A DNA stretch of 64,000 nucleotides, taken from assembly GCF_021026295.1 (NCBI RefSeq), contig NZ_JAJNDA010000004.1, positions 62,001 through 126,000 on the forward strand, in the 5' to 3' direction. The notes under the pieces were generated by a model, which was given only the letters and a program-made list of their open reading frames with translations, had not been told where the DNA came from and ran no database searches. The translations under genes and the position numbers were made by a program. Shown piece by piece: positions 43,999 through 53,068 of this stretch. Within the stretch, counting starts at the first letter, position 1. Each line of letters starts with the position of its first letter. The stretch is from Actinomycetospora soli. Lineage in GTDB: Bacteria > Actinomycetota > Actinomycetes > Mycobacteriales > Pseudonocardiaceae.

Positions 43999-45697
43999 TG
44001 AGCGCGGCGAACACCTCAGCCGGGTCGTCGGGCACCGTCGCGAACCGGGCCGCCACGTGGTGGTCCGGGCGCACCAGCACGCCGCCGGCGTCGCCGATCC
44101 CCTCCGCCTCGAGCAGGCGCGCCCAGTCGCCGTAGGGGTCCTCGAGGTCCTGGCCGGGACCCACGACGATCACCCGCAGCCACTCGGTCGACGGCCACAC
44201 CGTCCCGCCCGGCCCCGTGAACAGCGTGAACCGCCCGTGGCCCGCCAGGTCGATCGTCGACACGTCCCCGTCGCGGCCGGCGAGCCAGACGTGCGGCACC
44301 CGCGCCCCCGGCGTCGTCGTCGCCACGTAGCTGAGCTCCGGGTCCTCGACGGTCGCCAGCGGGTCCGCCGCGACCGTGTCCGCCGCGACGGCCGACGAGA
44401 CGTAGCGCTGGTTCAGCTCCACGCCGTGCGCGTCGAACTCGTAGGCCTTGAACGCGATCGCCTCGCGCAGCGCCCGCCGCTGCTTCTCCGCCCCCGGCTC
44501 CCGACGGCGGGCCATGTTCTCCCGCATCACCGCGGCGTCGGTGGTGTCGCTCAGGCCGAGCGCGTCGAAGATGCGGCCGGTCTCGCCGATCGACCGGTTC
44601 GCGCGGTCGACCACCTGGCGGCCGATCGGCGCGCGCTCGGCGCTGTAGGTGTCGAGCAACGAGGGGTCCGCCCAGCCGCGCAGCACGTACGCGAGCTTCC
44701 AGGCGAGGTTGAACGAGTCCTGGATCGACGTGTTCGACCCGAGCCCGTTCGACGGCGGGTGCCGGTGCACCGCGTCGCCGCCGCAGAACACCCGGCCGCT
44801 GCCGTAGTGCTCGGCGGCCATGTGGTTCACCGTCCAGGCCGAGCTGCCGACGATCTCCACCTCGAGGTCCTCGACGCCCACCAGCTGCCGCACGAGCCCC
44901 GTCGTGAACTCCTCGGAGAGATCGGGCGGGCCGTCGGCGACGTCGTAGCCCCAGATCGTCAGCCACTCGTTCCACGGGCGGACCATCCGGACGACGCCCA
45001 TCCCGATGCCGCCGATGTCCGAGCCCGGCTGCAGCACCCAGTACAGGACGCTCGGCCGGTGCGCGACCCACGGCGAGAGGTCGGCGCGGAACACGATGTT
45101 CAGCGACCCGGCCACGCCCATCTCGCCGCGCATCGGCAGCCCGGCGTTCTCCGCGACCCGCGACCGTCCGCCGTCGGCGCCGTAGAGGTACTTCGCGCGG
45201 ATCTCGTACTCGTCGCCGCGCAGCCGGTCCCGGACGGTGACCGTCACCCCGTCGTCGTCGACGGCGTGGGAGAGGTACTCGGTGGAGAACCGGATCCGCG
45301 ACCCGGCCGCCTGGGCGCCCTGCACGAGGATCGGCTCCATGAGGCTCTGCGGCATGTCGCAGATGCCCGCGGGGCTCGCGAGCCGGTGCGCCGCGCGGCT
45401 GCGCGGGTCGGTGCCCCACGAGCGCACCCGGCCGAGCTCCTCGCCCGCCAGGGACTCGCAGAACGTCGTCGTGCCGATGAGGTCCTGGGGCGTGGCCAGG
45501 GCCTCGACCTGCTCGGCGACCCCGAGGTCGCGCAGCACCTCCATCGTGCGCTGGTTCGTGATGTGGGCGCGGGGCTCGGCCGCGAGGGTCTCGTAGCGCG
45601 TCACCACGATGTGGTCCACGCCCAGCCGGGCGAGCGCGAGCGCCATCGACGCCCCGGCCGGACCGCTCCCCACGACGACGACGTCGGTGGTCACCAT
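43985..45697 (-). CDS. FAD-dependent aromatic-ring monooxygenase (class A, TfdB/PheA-like)
   Basis: A 570-residue flavoprotein hydroxylase. FAD motif GSGPAGASMALALARLG (10-26), DG motif YGADGGRSRV (about 174-183), and GD motif FCGGDAVHRHPPSNGLGSN. A C-terminal thioredoxin-like domain is present, as in phenol and 2,4-dichlorophenol hydroxylases. It would insert oxygen into a phenolic substrate using NAD(P)H. ATG 45697; the palindrome TTCCCGACGTCGGG lies 19 bp upstream. It is the last gene of a minus-strand operon with deacetylase, hydrolase and MFS pump. Confidence 0.86.
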   Translation of the reverse strand: MVTTDVVVVGSGPAGASMALALARLGVDHIVVTRYETLAAEPRAHITNQRTMEVLRDLGVAEQVEALATPQDLIGTTTFCESLAGEELGRVRSWGTDPRSRAAHRLASPAGICDMPQSLMEPILVQGAQAAGSRIRFSTEYLSHAVDDDGVTVTVRDRLRGDEYEIRAKYLYGADGGRSRVAENAGLPMRGEMGVAGSLNIVFRADLSPWVAHRPSVLYWVLQPGSDIGGIGMGVVRMVRPWNEWLTIWGYDVADGPPDLSEEFTTGLVRQLVGVEDLEVEIVGSSAWTVNHMAAEHYGSGRVFCGGDAVHRHPPSNGLGSNTSIQDSFNLAWKLAYVLRGWADPSLLDTYSAERAPIGRQVVDRANRSIGETGRIFDALGLSDTTDAAVMRENMARRREPGAEKQRRALREAIAFKAYEFDAHGVELNQRYVSSAVAADTVAADPLATVEDPELSYVATTTPGARVPHVWLAGRDGDVSTIDLAGHGRFTLFTGPGGTVWPSTEWLRVIVVGPGQDLEDPYGDWARLLEAEGIGDAGGVLVRPDHHVAARFATVPDDPAEVFAALTGEQ

Positions 45698-45715
45698 GGA
45701 CCGGAATCCTGATGC

Positions 45716-45729
45716 TTCCCGACGTCGGG
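45716..45729. promoter_or_regulatory. Palindrome TTCCCGACGTCGGG upstream of the monooxygenase
   Basis: Third identical copy of the 14-base element, in the 56-bp gap between the deacetylase and monooxygenase genes. It could mark an internal promoter. Confidence 0.4.
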
Positions 45730-45753
45730 CCGCAAGACTCGCGGTTGAAGGTT

Positions 45754-46635
45754 CTACGACCGCCGCGGCGAGCGGGCCTGGAAGTCCTGGGCGATCTCGT
45801 CGAAGGTCGCCCACCGCACGCCCTCGTGGCCCGAGATGTACTCGATGAGCCGCTCGTGGGCGAGCAGGACCTGCGGCCGTCCGGAGACGTCCGGGTGGAT
45901 CGTCATGGTGAACACCGCGTAGTCCATCTCGCGGTACACCCAGTCGAACTGGTCGCGCCAGAGCTGCTCGATGTCGCGCGGGTTGACGAAGCCGTGCGAG
46001 TTCGGGCTGCCCTTGACGAACATCATCGGCGGCAGGTCGTCGAGGTACCAGTTCGCCGGGATCTCGACGAGGTCGGTCTCCTCGCCGCGCACCAGCGGCT
46101 TCATCCAGTCCGCCGCGTCGCGGTCCAGGTCGATCTTCGTCCAGGAGTCGCCGGCCCGGACGTAGTACGGCGTGAAGTCGTCGTGCATGAGCGAGTGGTC
46201 GTAGCGCAGCCCGCGGTCGAGGACGAGCTCGTTGGTGATCTCCGAGAACTCCCACCACGGCGCGACGTAGCCGGTGGGCCGGGTGCCGCTGCGCTCCTCG
46301 ATCAGCGCGATGCAGCGGTCGAGGACGTCGGACTCCTGCTGCCGCGACATCGCGATCGGGTTCTCGTGGCTGTAGCCGTGCACGCCGATCTCGTGCCCGG
46401 CCGCGACGCACGCCTCGAACTGCTGCGGGAAGGTCTCGACGGAGTGGCCCGGCCAGAAGAACGTCTGCCGCAGCCCGTACCGGCGGAACAGCTCGAGCAC
46501 CCGCGGCACCCCGACGTCCCCGGCGAAGAGACCCCGCGAGATGTCGCCGGGCGAGTTCTCCCCGCCGTACGAGCCGAGCCACCCCCCGACGGCATCGATG
46601 TCGACTCCGTAGCTGACCAGGATGTCCTTCGGCAT
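45754..46635 (-). CDS. NodB-type polysaccharide deacetylase family amidohydrolase
   Basis: A 293-residue deacetylase-fold enzyme. The metal-binding set is visible: Asp12/Asp14 in [17 protein letters not shown], and His86 and His90 in GVHGYSHEN. The long N-terminal [22 protein letters not shown] block is typical of the PuuE/HpPgdA-like branch. That branch acts on small amides (allantoin-type) as well as peptidoglycan. No signal peptide, so a cytoplasmic, small-molecule role fits its position in a catabolic operon. Confidence 0.83.
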   Translation of the reverse strand: MPKDILVSYGVDIDAVGGWLGSYGGENSPGDISRGLFAGDVGVPRVLELFRRYGLRQTFFWPGHSVETFPQQFEACVAAGHEIGVHGYSHENPIAMSRQQESDVLDRCIALIEERSGTRPTGYVAPWWEFSEITNELVLDRGLRYDHSLMHDDFTPYYVRAGDSWTKIDLDRDAADWMKPLVRGEETDLVEIPANWYLDDLPPMMFVKGSPNSHGFVNPRDIEQLWRDQFDWVYREMDYAVFTMTIHPDVSGRPQVLLAHERLIEYISGHEGVRWATFDEIAQDFQARSPRRS

Positions 46636-46645
46636 GCGAGCAGGA

Positions 46646-47395
46646 CTACCCGGCGAGGCCCGCCCAGAACGCGGAGAGCGCCGCCGCGCCGCGCTCCGGG
46701 TCCTGGCACATCCACCAGTGCCCGAGCCCGTCGAGCACCGCGACCTGCGCGCCCGCCCGGGCGGCCGCGCGTCGTCGCATGGCCTCATCGCCGACGAAGG
46801 TGTCCTCGATCGCGACGATGCCGAGCCCGGGCCGGGCGGCGAGCCGCTCGAGGGACTCCCCGCGCCGGGACATCGCGGGCTGGGCGGCGTCGCGGTAGAG
46901 CGTGAGCACGCAGGCCTGCATCGTCTCGTCCTGCGCGGCGGCCATCGCCGCGGCGACGGCGGTCGGGATCCCGAAGCCCTCCATGCGGGCGGCCTTCGTC
47001 TCCACCGGCCCGCCGAGCATGCCGGCGATGTGCTCCTCCCCCACGCCGGGCGTCTGCCACGCCTGCGCGAGGTCGTGCCAGACGTACTCGGGCTCGTAGG
47101 CGCCGAGGATGTCGCTCGCCCAGCTCCGCACGAGCTCCGGGCGCTCCAGCAGCGCGTTGATCACGTGCCCGCCGCCCCAGTCGTGCCCGACGAGGTCGAT
47201 CGGTCCGTCGAGGCGTTCCAGCTCGGCGATCAGCCAGTCGCGGTAGCCGTCGACCGTCGCCGAGAACCCGTCCGGCACCGGCGCACCGAAGCCGGGCGGG
47301 GCGAGGCGCACGACGTCGTCGCGGCCGAGCGCGGCGACGAGCGGGTCCCAGACGGCGGGTGTCTCGGGGTTGCCGTGGACGAGGACGACGGTCAT
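46646..47395 (-). CDS. Alpha/beta hydrolase with Asp nucleophile (epoxide hydrolase/dehalogenase type)
   Basis: A 249-residue alpha/beta hydrolase. The nucleophile elbow is LVGHDWGGG, giving Asp72, as in epoxide hydrolases and haloalkane dehalogenases rather than esterases. The oxyanion strand is [10 protein letters not shown] and the catalytic His is in DGLGHWW. Its ATG overlaps the MFS stop by 4 bp, and the deacetylase follows after 10 bp. An enzyme opening an epoxide or C-X bond next to a monooxygenase is a sensible catabolic pairing. Confidence 0.85.
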   Translation of the reverse strand: MTVVLVHGNPETPAVWDPLVAALGRDDVVRLAPPGFGAPVPDGFSATVDGYRDWLIAELERLDGPIDLVGHDWGGGHVINALLERPELVRSWASDILGAYEPEYVWHDLAQAWQTPGVGEEHIAGMLGGPVETKAARMEGFGIPTAVAAAMAAAQDETMQACVLTLYRDAAQPAMSRRGESLERLAARPGLGIVAIEDTFVGDEAMRRRAAARAGAQVAVLDGLGHWWMCQDPERGAAALSAFWAGLAG

Positions 47396-48840
47396 GCGAC
47401 GGATTCTGGCGCGCGGTCCTCAGCCGGGCGCGCCCGGACGAACGACGCCGCGACGAGTGCCACGAGCCCGACGACGCCCGCGACGACGAACGCGACCTGC
47501 AGCCCGTCCGCGTCGGGCGCCGCGGCCCCGACCGCACTGCCGAGCGCGGCCACCGTCACGAAGACCGCGGTGCCGAGCGCGCCCGCGACCTGCTGCAGCG
47601 TCGAGAGGACGGCGCTGCCGTGCGAGTACAGATGGTCGGGCAGCGACCCGAGGGCCTCCGTCATGAGCGGGGTCATCATCAGGCCGAGACCCGCCATGAG
47701 CAGCACGTGGATGCCGATGACGGCGGCCAGCGGGGAGCCCTCGCCGAGGGTCGCGAACAGCCAGAGCGCACCCGCCGTCATGACCGCCCCGGGCAGCACG
47801 AGCGGACGCGCGCCGACCCGGTCGAACAGCGACCCGACGGGGCGGCCGAGCAGGCCGAGCACCAGGCCGCCGGGCAGGACGGCGAGGCCGCTGACGAACG
47901 TGGAGACGCCGAGCACCGTCTGCAGGTAGAGCGGCAGCAGGATCGCCGAGGCGCCGATGAGGCACATGAACAGCGGCACGCTGGTGGCGACCGCGACCGT
48001 GAAGGGCCGCCGGGTGAACACCCGCAGGTCGAGCAGCGCCGCGTCGCCCCGCTGCAGGTGCAGCTGGCGGGCGACGAACACGCCGAGGGCGGCGAGGCCG
48101 ACCACCACGGGCACCCACGGCGGCACCGGGTGCCCCCCACCGGACTCACCGATCGCCGACAGCCCGTAGAGCAGCCCGCCGAAGCCGACGGCGGAGAGCA
48201 GCACCGACCCGACGTCGAGCGGGACCCGGCGGGTGGTCGAGGACAGCCGCAGGTACCGGGCCCCGACGACGAGCGCGATCACCGCGAGCGGGAACACCAG
48301 CCCGAACGTCCAGCGCCAGCCGAGGCCGGCGAGCACCGCGCCGCCGATCGTCGGGCCCAGGGCGGGCGCGACCGCGATGACGATCGTGATGGTGCCCATC
48401 GTCGCGCCGCGACGCTCCGCGGGGACGAGCCGCATGATCGTCGTCATCAGCAGCGGGACCATCACCGCCGTGCCCGCGGCCTGCACCACCCGGCCGGCGA
48501 GCAGCACCCCGAAGCCGGGGGCGAGCGCGGCGAGCAGGGTGCCGGCGCTGAACAGCGACAGCGAGGTCAGGAAGACCGCGCGGGGCGTGAAGCGCTCGAG
48601 CAGGAAGCCGGTGATCGGGATGACCACGGCCATCGTCAGGAGGAACCCGCTGGTCAGCCACTGCACGGTGGTGGCGGGCACGCCGAGGTCGACGGTGAGG
48701 TCGCGCAGCGCGACCGACAGGATCGTCTCGTTGAGGATCATCACGAACGCCGATCCGACGAGGACGGCGATCAGCAGACCCGCGCGTGGGGGTGCCGTGG
48801 GGTCGCTGGGTTCGGGGCGCAGCTCGGCGTGCGCGGTCAT
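47392..48840 (-). CDS. DHA2-family (EmrB/QacA) MFS efflux transporter
   Basis: A 482-residue MFS protein with about 14 hydrophobic segments. DHA2 signatures include SAFVMILNETILSVAL (motif D1), WLTSGFLLTMAVVIPITGF and motif C-like APALGPTIGGAVL. It exports a drug-like or toxic intermediate by proton antiport. It follows the TetR gene at 48904 by 63 bp on the same strand and heads the hydrolase-deacetylase-monooxygenase genes. Confidence 0.87.
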   Translation of the reverse strand: MTAHAELRPEPSDPTAPPRAGLLIAVLVGSAFVMILNETILSVALRDLTVDLGVPATTVQWLTSGFLLTMAVVIPITGFLLERFTPRAVFLTSLSLFSAGTLLAALAPGFGVLLAGRVVQAAGTAVMVPLLMTTIMRLVPAERRGATMGTITIVIAVAPALGPTIGGAVLAGLGWRWTFGLVFPLAVIALVVGARYLRLSSTTRRVPLDVGSVLLSAVGFGGLLYGLSAIGESGGGHPVPPWVPVVVGLAALGVFVARQLHLQRGDAALLDLRVFTRRPFTVAVATSVPLFMCLIGASAILLPLYLQTVLGVSTFVSGLAVLPGGLVLGLLGRPVGSLFDRVGARPLVLPGAVMTAGALWLFATLGEGSPLAAVIGIHVLLMAGLGLMMTPLMTEALGSLPDHLYSHGSAVLSTLQQVAGALGTAVFVTVAALGSAVGAAAPDADGLQVAFVVAGVVGLVALVAASFVRARPAEDRAPESVA

Positions 48841-48903
48841 GACATCCCTTTCCGGACGGCGGGTGGGGCGGGAGACGGAGCGGAGCTCGACCGACGCGTG
48901 ACG

Positions 48904-49554
48904 TCAGGCGGACGGGTCGCGGTCATCGCCGAGGACGCCGTGGGTCGCGGCGCGGACCGCGGCGGAGAGGCGGGCGAGGCCCTCCTCGCGGGGGCGCTCG
49001 CGCCCGGCGGCGCAGTCGTCGGCGAGTTCCTCGGTGGCGATGCGCAGCGCCGCGGTGAGGGTCGCGGCCTGGACGCGGACGGCGAGCTCGTCGGGCGCGC
49101 GGCCCAGCCGCTCGGCGACGACCTCCGCGAGCACGGCCTCCGCCCGCTCGTAGACCACGAGCCAGATCGCGCGCAGCGCCGGCTCGTGCCGCGACATGGC
49201 GACGACCGCGAGCGTGGCCGCGCCGTCCTCGGCGGTGGCCGGGTCGGGCAGGTGGTGGTCGGCGACCAGGTGGTCCTCGAGCGGGGTGTCCGCCGGCCAG
49301 CGGCGCAGGGTGTCGACGAACGCGTCGGTGGTCAGCGACAGCACCGGCTCCACGCAGCTCTCCTTGCTGCGGAAGTAGCGCCAGAGCGTGCGCGAGGACA
49401 GGCCGACCGCCTCGGCGATCTGCTCGCCGGTGGTGTCGTGGACGCCCTGGTCGGTGAACAGCCGGATCGCCGCGCGGGAGATCTCGAGGCGCTGCAGCCA
49501 CCGGCGCCGGTCGGACATCGGACGTCGGCCCCGGGTGGCAGCCGGTGCGGACAT
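48904..49554 (-). CDS. TetR-family regulator 3
   Basis: A 216-residue TetR protein. Helix-turn-helix region IAEAVGLSSRTLWRYFRSKE, helical ligand domain and an acidic C-terminus. ATG 49554 has an AAGGAG site. It diverges from an MFS-fusion gene; two copies of TGGCGCTC-N-GTG-N-CA lie between them, so it probably represses both its own operon and the divergent MFS-P450 unit. Confidence 0.88.
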   Translation of the reverse strand: MSAPAATRGRRPMSDRRRWLQRLEISRAAIRLFTDQGVHDTTGEQIAEAVGLSSRTLWRYFRSKESCVEPVLSLTTDAFVDTLRRWPADTPLEDHLVADHHLPDPATAEDGAATLAVVAMSRHEPALRAIWLVVYERAEAVLAEVVAERLGRAPDELAVRVQAATLTAALRIATEELADDCAAGRERPREEGLARLSAAVRAATHGVLGDDRDPSA

Positions 49555-49585
49555 CGCTGCTCCTTCGTGTCGCTCGACGCCAACC

Positions 49586-49600
49586 TGGCGCTCAGTGACA
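49586..49600. promoter_or_regulatory. TetR operator TGGCGCTCAGTGACA
   Basis: First of two near-identical 15-bp sites in the divergent region between tetR 3 and the MFS fusion. Half-site pattern TGGC-N7-GACA. Confidence 0.6.
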
Positions 49601-49656
49601 GAAATACCCCCGGCCGTGCCCGGCGGCAACGAGAGCTGCGTCTCCGCGCGACTTTC

Positions 49657-49671
49657 TGGCGCTCCGTGCCA
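49657..49671. promoter_or_regulatory. TetR operator TGGCGCTCCGTGCCA
   Basis: Second copy, 71 bp from the first, with perfect TGGC/GCCA half-sites. It lies 35 bp before the MFS fusion start, overlapping its expected promoter. Confidence 0.65.
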
Positions 49672-49705
49672 CTATTGGCGGGTTCCCGTTTGGTCGAGGA
49701 GTGCC

Positions 49706-51466
49706 GTGACCACCGCCGCCCCCACCGAGGCGCGGGCCAAGTCGCCCGCCTTCGTCGCCGTCCTCGCCCTCGCGGGCATCACGGTGTCGCTGCAGCAGAC
49801 CCTCGTCGTCCCGCTGGTCCCGCAGTTCCCGCGCCTGCTCGGCGCCGCCCCGGCGGACACCGCGTGGATCGTCACCTCGACGCTGCTCACCGCCGCGGTC
49901 GCCGTGCCGATCGTGGGGCGGCTCGCCGACATGATCGGCAAGCGGCGCATGCTGCTGTTCTGCCTGGTCATGCTGATCGCCGGGTCCGTGGTCGCGGCGC
50001 TGTCGACGTCGCTCGTGCCGCTGATCGTCGGCCGGGCGCTGCAGGGGCTCTCGACGGGCCTGATCCCGCTCGGGATCAGCCTGATGCGCGACGAGCTGCC
50101 GGCGGAACGCCTCGGCTCCGCGGTGGCGCTGATGAGCGCCTCGCTCGGCGTGGGCGGGTCGCTGGGACTGCCGCTGGCGGCCCTGATCGCGCAGACCGCC
50201 GACTGGCACGTGCTGTTCTGGGCGGCGGCCGGGCTCGGCGTGCTCGTCCTGGTGCTGGTCCTCGCGCTCGTGCCGGAGTCGGCGCAACGAGCGGGCGGAC
50301 GCTTCGACCTCGTCGGCGCGATCGGGCTCGCCGTCGCGCTGGTGAGCCTGCTGCTCGCGGTGTCGAAGGGCTCGTCGTGGGGCTGGGGCAGCACGACGAC
50401 CGTGACGCTGTTCGTCGTGGCCGGCGTGGTGCTGCTCGCGTGGGCGTTCTGGGAGCTGCGCACCCCGCAGCCGCTGGTCGACCTGCGGGTCAGCGCCCGG
50501 CGTCAGGTGCTGCTGACGAACGCCGCGTCGATCGTCTTCGGCTTCTCGATGTTCGCGATGTCGCTGGTCTACCCGCAGCTGCTGCAGCTCCCCGCCTCGA
50601 CCGGCTACGGGCTCGGGCAGTCGATCCTCGTCGCGGGCCTCGTCCTCGCGCCGGGCGGGCTCTGCATGATGGCGATGTCGCCGGTGTCGGCGCGGATCAG
50701 TGCGGCCTCCGGGCCGCGGACGACGCTGATGATCGGCGCCGTCGTGGTCGCCGTCGGCTACGGGATCGGGGCGGCGTTCCACTCCGCGGTGTGGCACCTC
50801 GTGCTCAGCTCGGTGGTGATCGCCTGCGGGATCGGCCTAGCCTACGGGGCGATGCCGGCGCTGATCATGGCGGCCGTGCCGGTCACCCAGACCGCGGCGG
50901 CGAACAGCCTGAACAACCTCATGCGCGCGCTCGGGACGTCGTTCGCGAGCGCGATCGCCGGGGTGCTGCTGGCGACGCTGGTGACGTCCTCCGGGGCGCC
51001 GACCGAGGGCGCGTTCGTGCTCGTGATGCTGCTCGGCGCCGGGGGCGCGGTGGTGGCGCTGGTGATCATGGTGTTCGTGCCGAAGCGGCCGGCGCCGGAC
51101 GCGGCGGCGGCCCCGGCAACTCCGGCTGCCGAGGCCGAGCCCGAGTCGACCGCACCCGCCGTCGAGAAGGAGCCGCTGACCGCGCCGATGGCGCGCCCGC
51201 TCGTGTCCGGGGTGGTGCGCCGGGGAGGCGTCCCGGTGGGCGGGGCGACGGTCACCGTCGTCAGCAACGCGGGGCGGCAGCTGGGTCGGGCGGTGTCGGA
51301 GGCCGACGGGAGCTACACCGTCGCCGCCGACGGGCCCGGGCAGCCGCACCTGCTCGTCGTCCGGGCCGGTGGCACGTCGCACGCCGAGCACCTCGGTGAC
51401 GGGTCCGTGGCGCGGGACGTCGACCTGCCGGCGCCCACCGTGCCCACCCCCACGCCCGTGGCCTGA
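49706..51466 (+). CDS. DHA2-type MFS exporter fused to a C-terminal carboxypeptidase-regulatory-like domain
   Basis: A 586-residue protein. About 14 membrane segments occupy residues 15-455 (VSLQQTLVVPLVPQFPRL, LADMIGKRRMLLFC). An Ala/Pro linker is followed by a ~90-residue beta-sandwich (SGVVRRGGVPVGGATVTVVS, EADGSYTVAADGPGQPHLLV), matching the carboxypeptidase-D regulatory/transthyretin-like fold. A soluble beta-domain on the inner-face tail of an MFS pump is unusual. GTG 49706 has a GAGGAG site. Twelve bp later comes a P450 gene. Confidence 0.85.
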   Translation: MTTAAPTEARAKSPAFVAVLALAGITVSLQQTLVVPLVPQFPRLLGAAPADTAWIVTSTLLTAAVAVPIVGRLADMIGKRRMLLFCLVMLIAGSVVAALSTSLVPLIVGRALQGLSTGLIPLGISLMRDELPAERLGSAVALMSASLGVGGSLGLPLAALIAQTADWHVLFWAAAGLGVLVLVLVLALVPESAQRAGGRFDLVGAIGLAVALVSLLLAVSKGSSWGWGSTTTVTLFVVAGVVLLAWAFWELRTPQPLVDLRVSARRQVLLTNAASIVFGFSMFAMSLVYPQLLQLPASTGYGLGQSILVAGLVLAPGGLCMMAMSPVSARISAASGPRTTLMIGAVVVAVGYGIGAAFHSAVWHLVLSSVVIACGIGLAYGAMPALIMAAVPVTQTAAANSLNNLMRALGTSFASAIAGVLLATLVTSSGAPTEGAFVLVMLLGAGGAVVALVIMVFVPKRPAPDAAAAPATPAAEAEPESTAPAVEKEPLTAPMARPLVSGVVRRGGVPVGGATVTVVSNAGRQLGRAVSEADGSYTVAADGPGQPHLLVVRAGGTSHAEHLGDGSVARDVDLPAPTVPTPTPVA

Positions 51467-51477
51467 GGAGGAACACC

Positions 51478-52665
51478 GTGAGCACCACCGGGATCACCAC
51501 CCGCCGGGAGGGGTCCGGCCCCGCACCCGACGTCGCCGCGGTCCGCGAGGCCGAGGGCGTCGTGCGCGTGCCGACCCCGTTCGGACCCGCGGCCTGGCTC
51601 CTGACCCGCCACGAGGACGTCCGCCGCATGCTGGGCGACGCCGACGGGTTCGCCAACGGGTGGACCCCCGCCGACCTCGGCGAGTCCGGCCGCGACCCGC
51701 GCCAGCTCTCCGGGGACCGCGCCGGCAACCTGCTCGCGCTCGACCCGCCGGACCACACCCGCCTGCGCCGACTGCTCACCCCCGAGTTCACGGTTCGACG
51801 GATGCGCAGGCTCGAACCGCGCATCGTCGAGATCGTGGACTCCCATCTCGACGAGATGGCCGCGACGGGCGCCCCGGTCGACCTGGTGTCGACCTTCGCA
51901 CTGCCGATCCCGTCGCTGGTGATCTGTGAGCTGCTCGGGGTGCCGTCCGCCGACCAGGACGAGTTCCAGGAGCGCACCGCCCGCCAGCTCGACACGACCC
52001 TGCCCGAGGCCGAGAAGGTCGCGCTCGCGGCGGAGGCACTGGCCTACATGCAGAACCGCGTCGCCATCGCGCGACGCGACCCGGGTGAGGACCTCCTCGG
52101 CATGCTGATCCGGGAGCACGCGGACGCCATCGCCGACGACGAACTGGTCGGGGTCGCGAACCTGCTCCTCGTCGCCGGGCACGAGACCACCTCGAACATG
52201 CTCGCGCTCGGCACCCTCGCGCTCCTCCGGCACCCGCAGCAGCTCGTCCGGGTGCGCGACGACGACGAGGCGGTGCCGGCGGCGGTCGAGGAGCTCCTGC
52301 GTTGGCTCGCGATCGTCAACTCCGGCTCGCCGCGCCTGGCCCGCCACGACGTGGAGATCGGCGGCGCGACGATCCGCGCCGGCGACCTCGTCTCGTTCAA
52401 CCTGCCCGCCGCCAACCGCGACCCGGCTCTGGTCGACGCCCCGGACACCCTCGACGTCACCCGCCCGACGACGAGCCACCTCGCCTTCGGCCACGGCATC
52501 CACCACTGCCTGGGCGCACCCCTGGCCCGGCTGGAGATGCGGGTCGCCCTCCCCGCGCTGCTGCGGCGCTTCCCGGGGCTGCGGCTCGCCGTTCCCGACG
52601 AGGAGGTCCGCTTCGCCTCGCACCGCGCGATCCACGGTCTGGTGGAGCTGCCCGTGGCGTGGTGA
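51478..52665 (+). CDS. Cytochrome P450
   Basis: A 395-residue soluble bacterial P450. The I-helix oxygen-activation motif AGHETT is at 233-238, the ExxR pair at Glu272/Arg275, and the heme-binding loop FGHGIHHCLG has Cys344. All catalytic elements are intact. It resembles CYP105/CYP107-type monooxygenases of actinobacteria. No ferredoxin gene adjoins. GTG 51478 has a GAGGAG site, and the gene follows the MFS fusion by 11 bp, so they form an operon. Substrate unknown. Confidence 0.92.
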   Translation: MSTTGITTRREGSGPAPDVAAVREAEGVVRVPTPFGPAAWLLTRHEDVRRMLGDADGFANGWTPADLGESGRDPRQLSGDRAGNLLALDPPDHTRLRRLLTPEFTVRRMRRLEPRIVEIVDSHLDEMAATGAPVDLVSTFALPIPSLVICELLGVPSADQDEFQERTARQLDTTLPEAEKVALAAEALAYMQNRVAIARRDPGEDLLGMLIREHADAIADDELVGVANLLLVAGHETTSNMLALGTLALLRHPQQLVRVRDDDEAVPAAVEELLRWLAIVNSGSPRLARHDVEIGGATIRAGDLVSFNLPAANRDPALVDAPDTLDVTRPTTSHLAFGHGIHHCLGAPLARLEMRVALPALLRRFPGLRLAVPDEEVRFASHRAIHGLVELPVAW

Positions 52666-52674
52666 CGTGACGAG

Positions 52675-53064
52675 GTGGACGTCGACGAACTCCGGGACCT
52701 GCTCGCCGCCTACCCCGGCACCCGCATGCTCGAGGCGAACGGCGACCACTTCGCCGTGTACGACCCCGACGGCACGACCCCGCCCGAGAAGCAGCGCCCC
52801 TGGGCCACGATCGTCACCTCGAACGCCTACGACGACGGGTCCGACCTCGACCGGCCCGGCGTCTACCGGCTCAACCTCGGGCTGCCGAAGGACCTCGCCG
52901 GCGAGGTGGCCGATCCGGACGCAGAGCTGACCACGCTCGACGTGGTGATGCCGCACCCGGACTACGGGCGGCTCGGCTTCGTCTGCGTGCTCAACCCGTC
53001 GTCGTCCTGGCCGCGGGTGCAGGAGCTGATCGACGCGGCGTACGCGAAGGCGGCCGGGACTTGA
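52675..53064 (+). CDS. DUF6194-family protein
   Basis: A 129-residue protein matching the DUF6194 pattern: RMLEANGDHFAVYDPDG, RPWATIVTSNAYDDGSDLDR, VYRLNLGLPK and MPHPDYGRLGFVCVLNPS. It resembles a small stress-response or nucleic-acid-modifying fold, but no activity is known to me. It starts 9 bp after the P450 stop, so likely third gene of that operon. It converges with the multicopper oxidase gene with only a 4-bp gap and no terminator. Confidence 0.75.
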   Translation: MDVDELRDLLAAYPGTRMLEANGDHFAVYDPDGTTPPEKQRPWATIVTSNAYDDGSDLDRPGVYRLNLGLPKDLAGEVADPDAELTTLDVVMPHPDYGRLGFVCVLNPSSSWPRVQELIDAAYAKAAGT

Positions 53065-53068
53065 GCGT

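Noticed and set aside
47359..51399. 1346-codon plus-strand open frame
   Set aside because: Spans several real genes on both strands; composition is Arg/Gly/Glu-rich shadow without domains.
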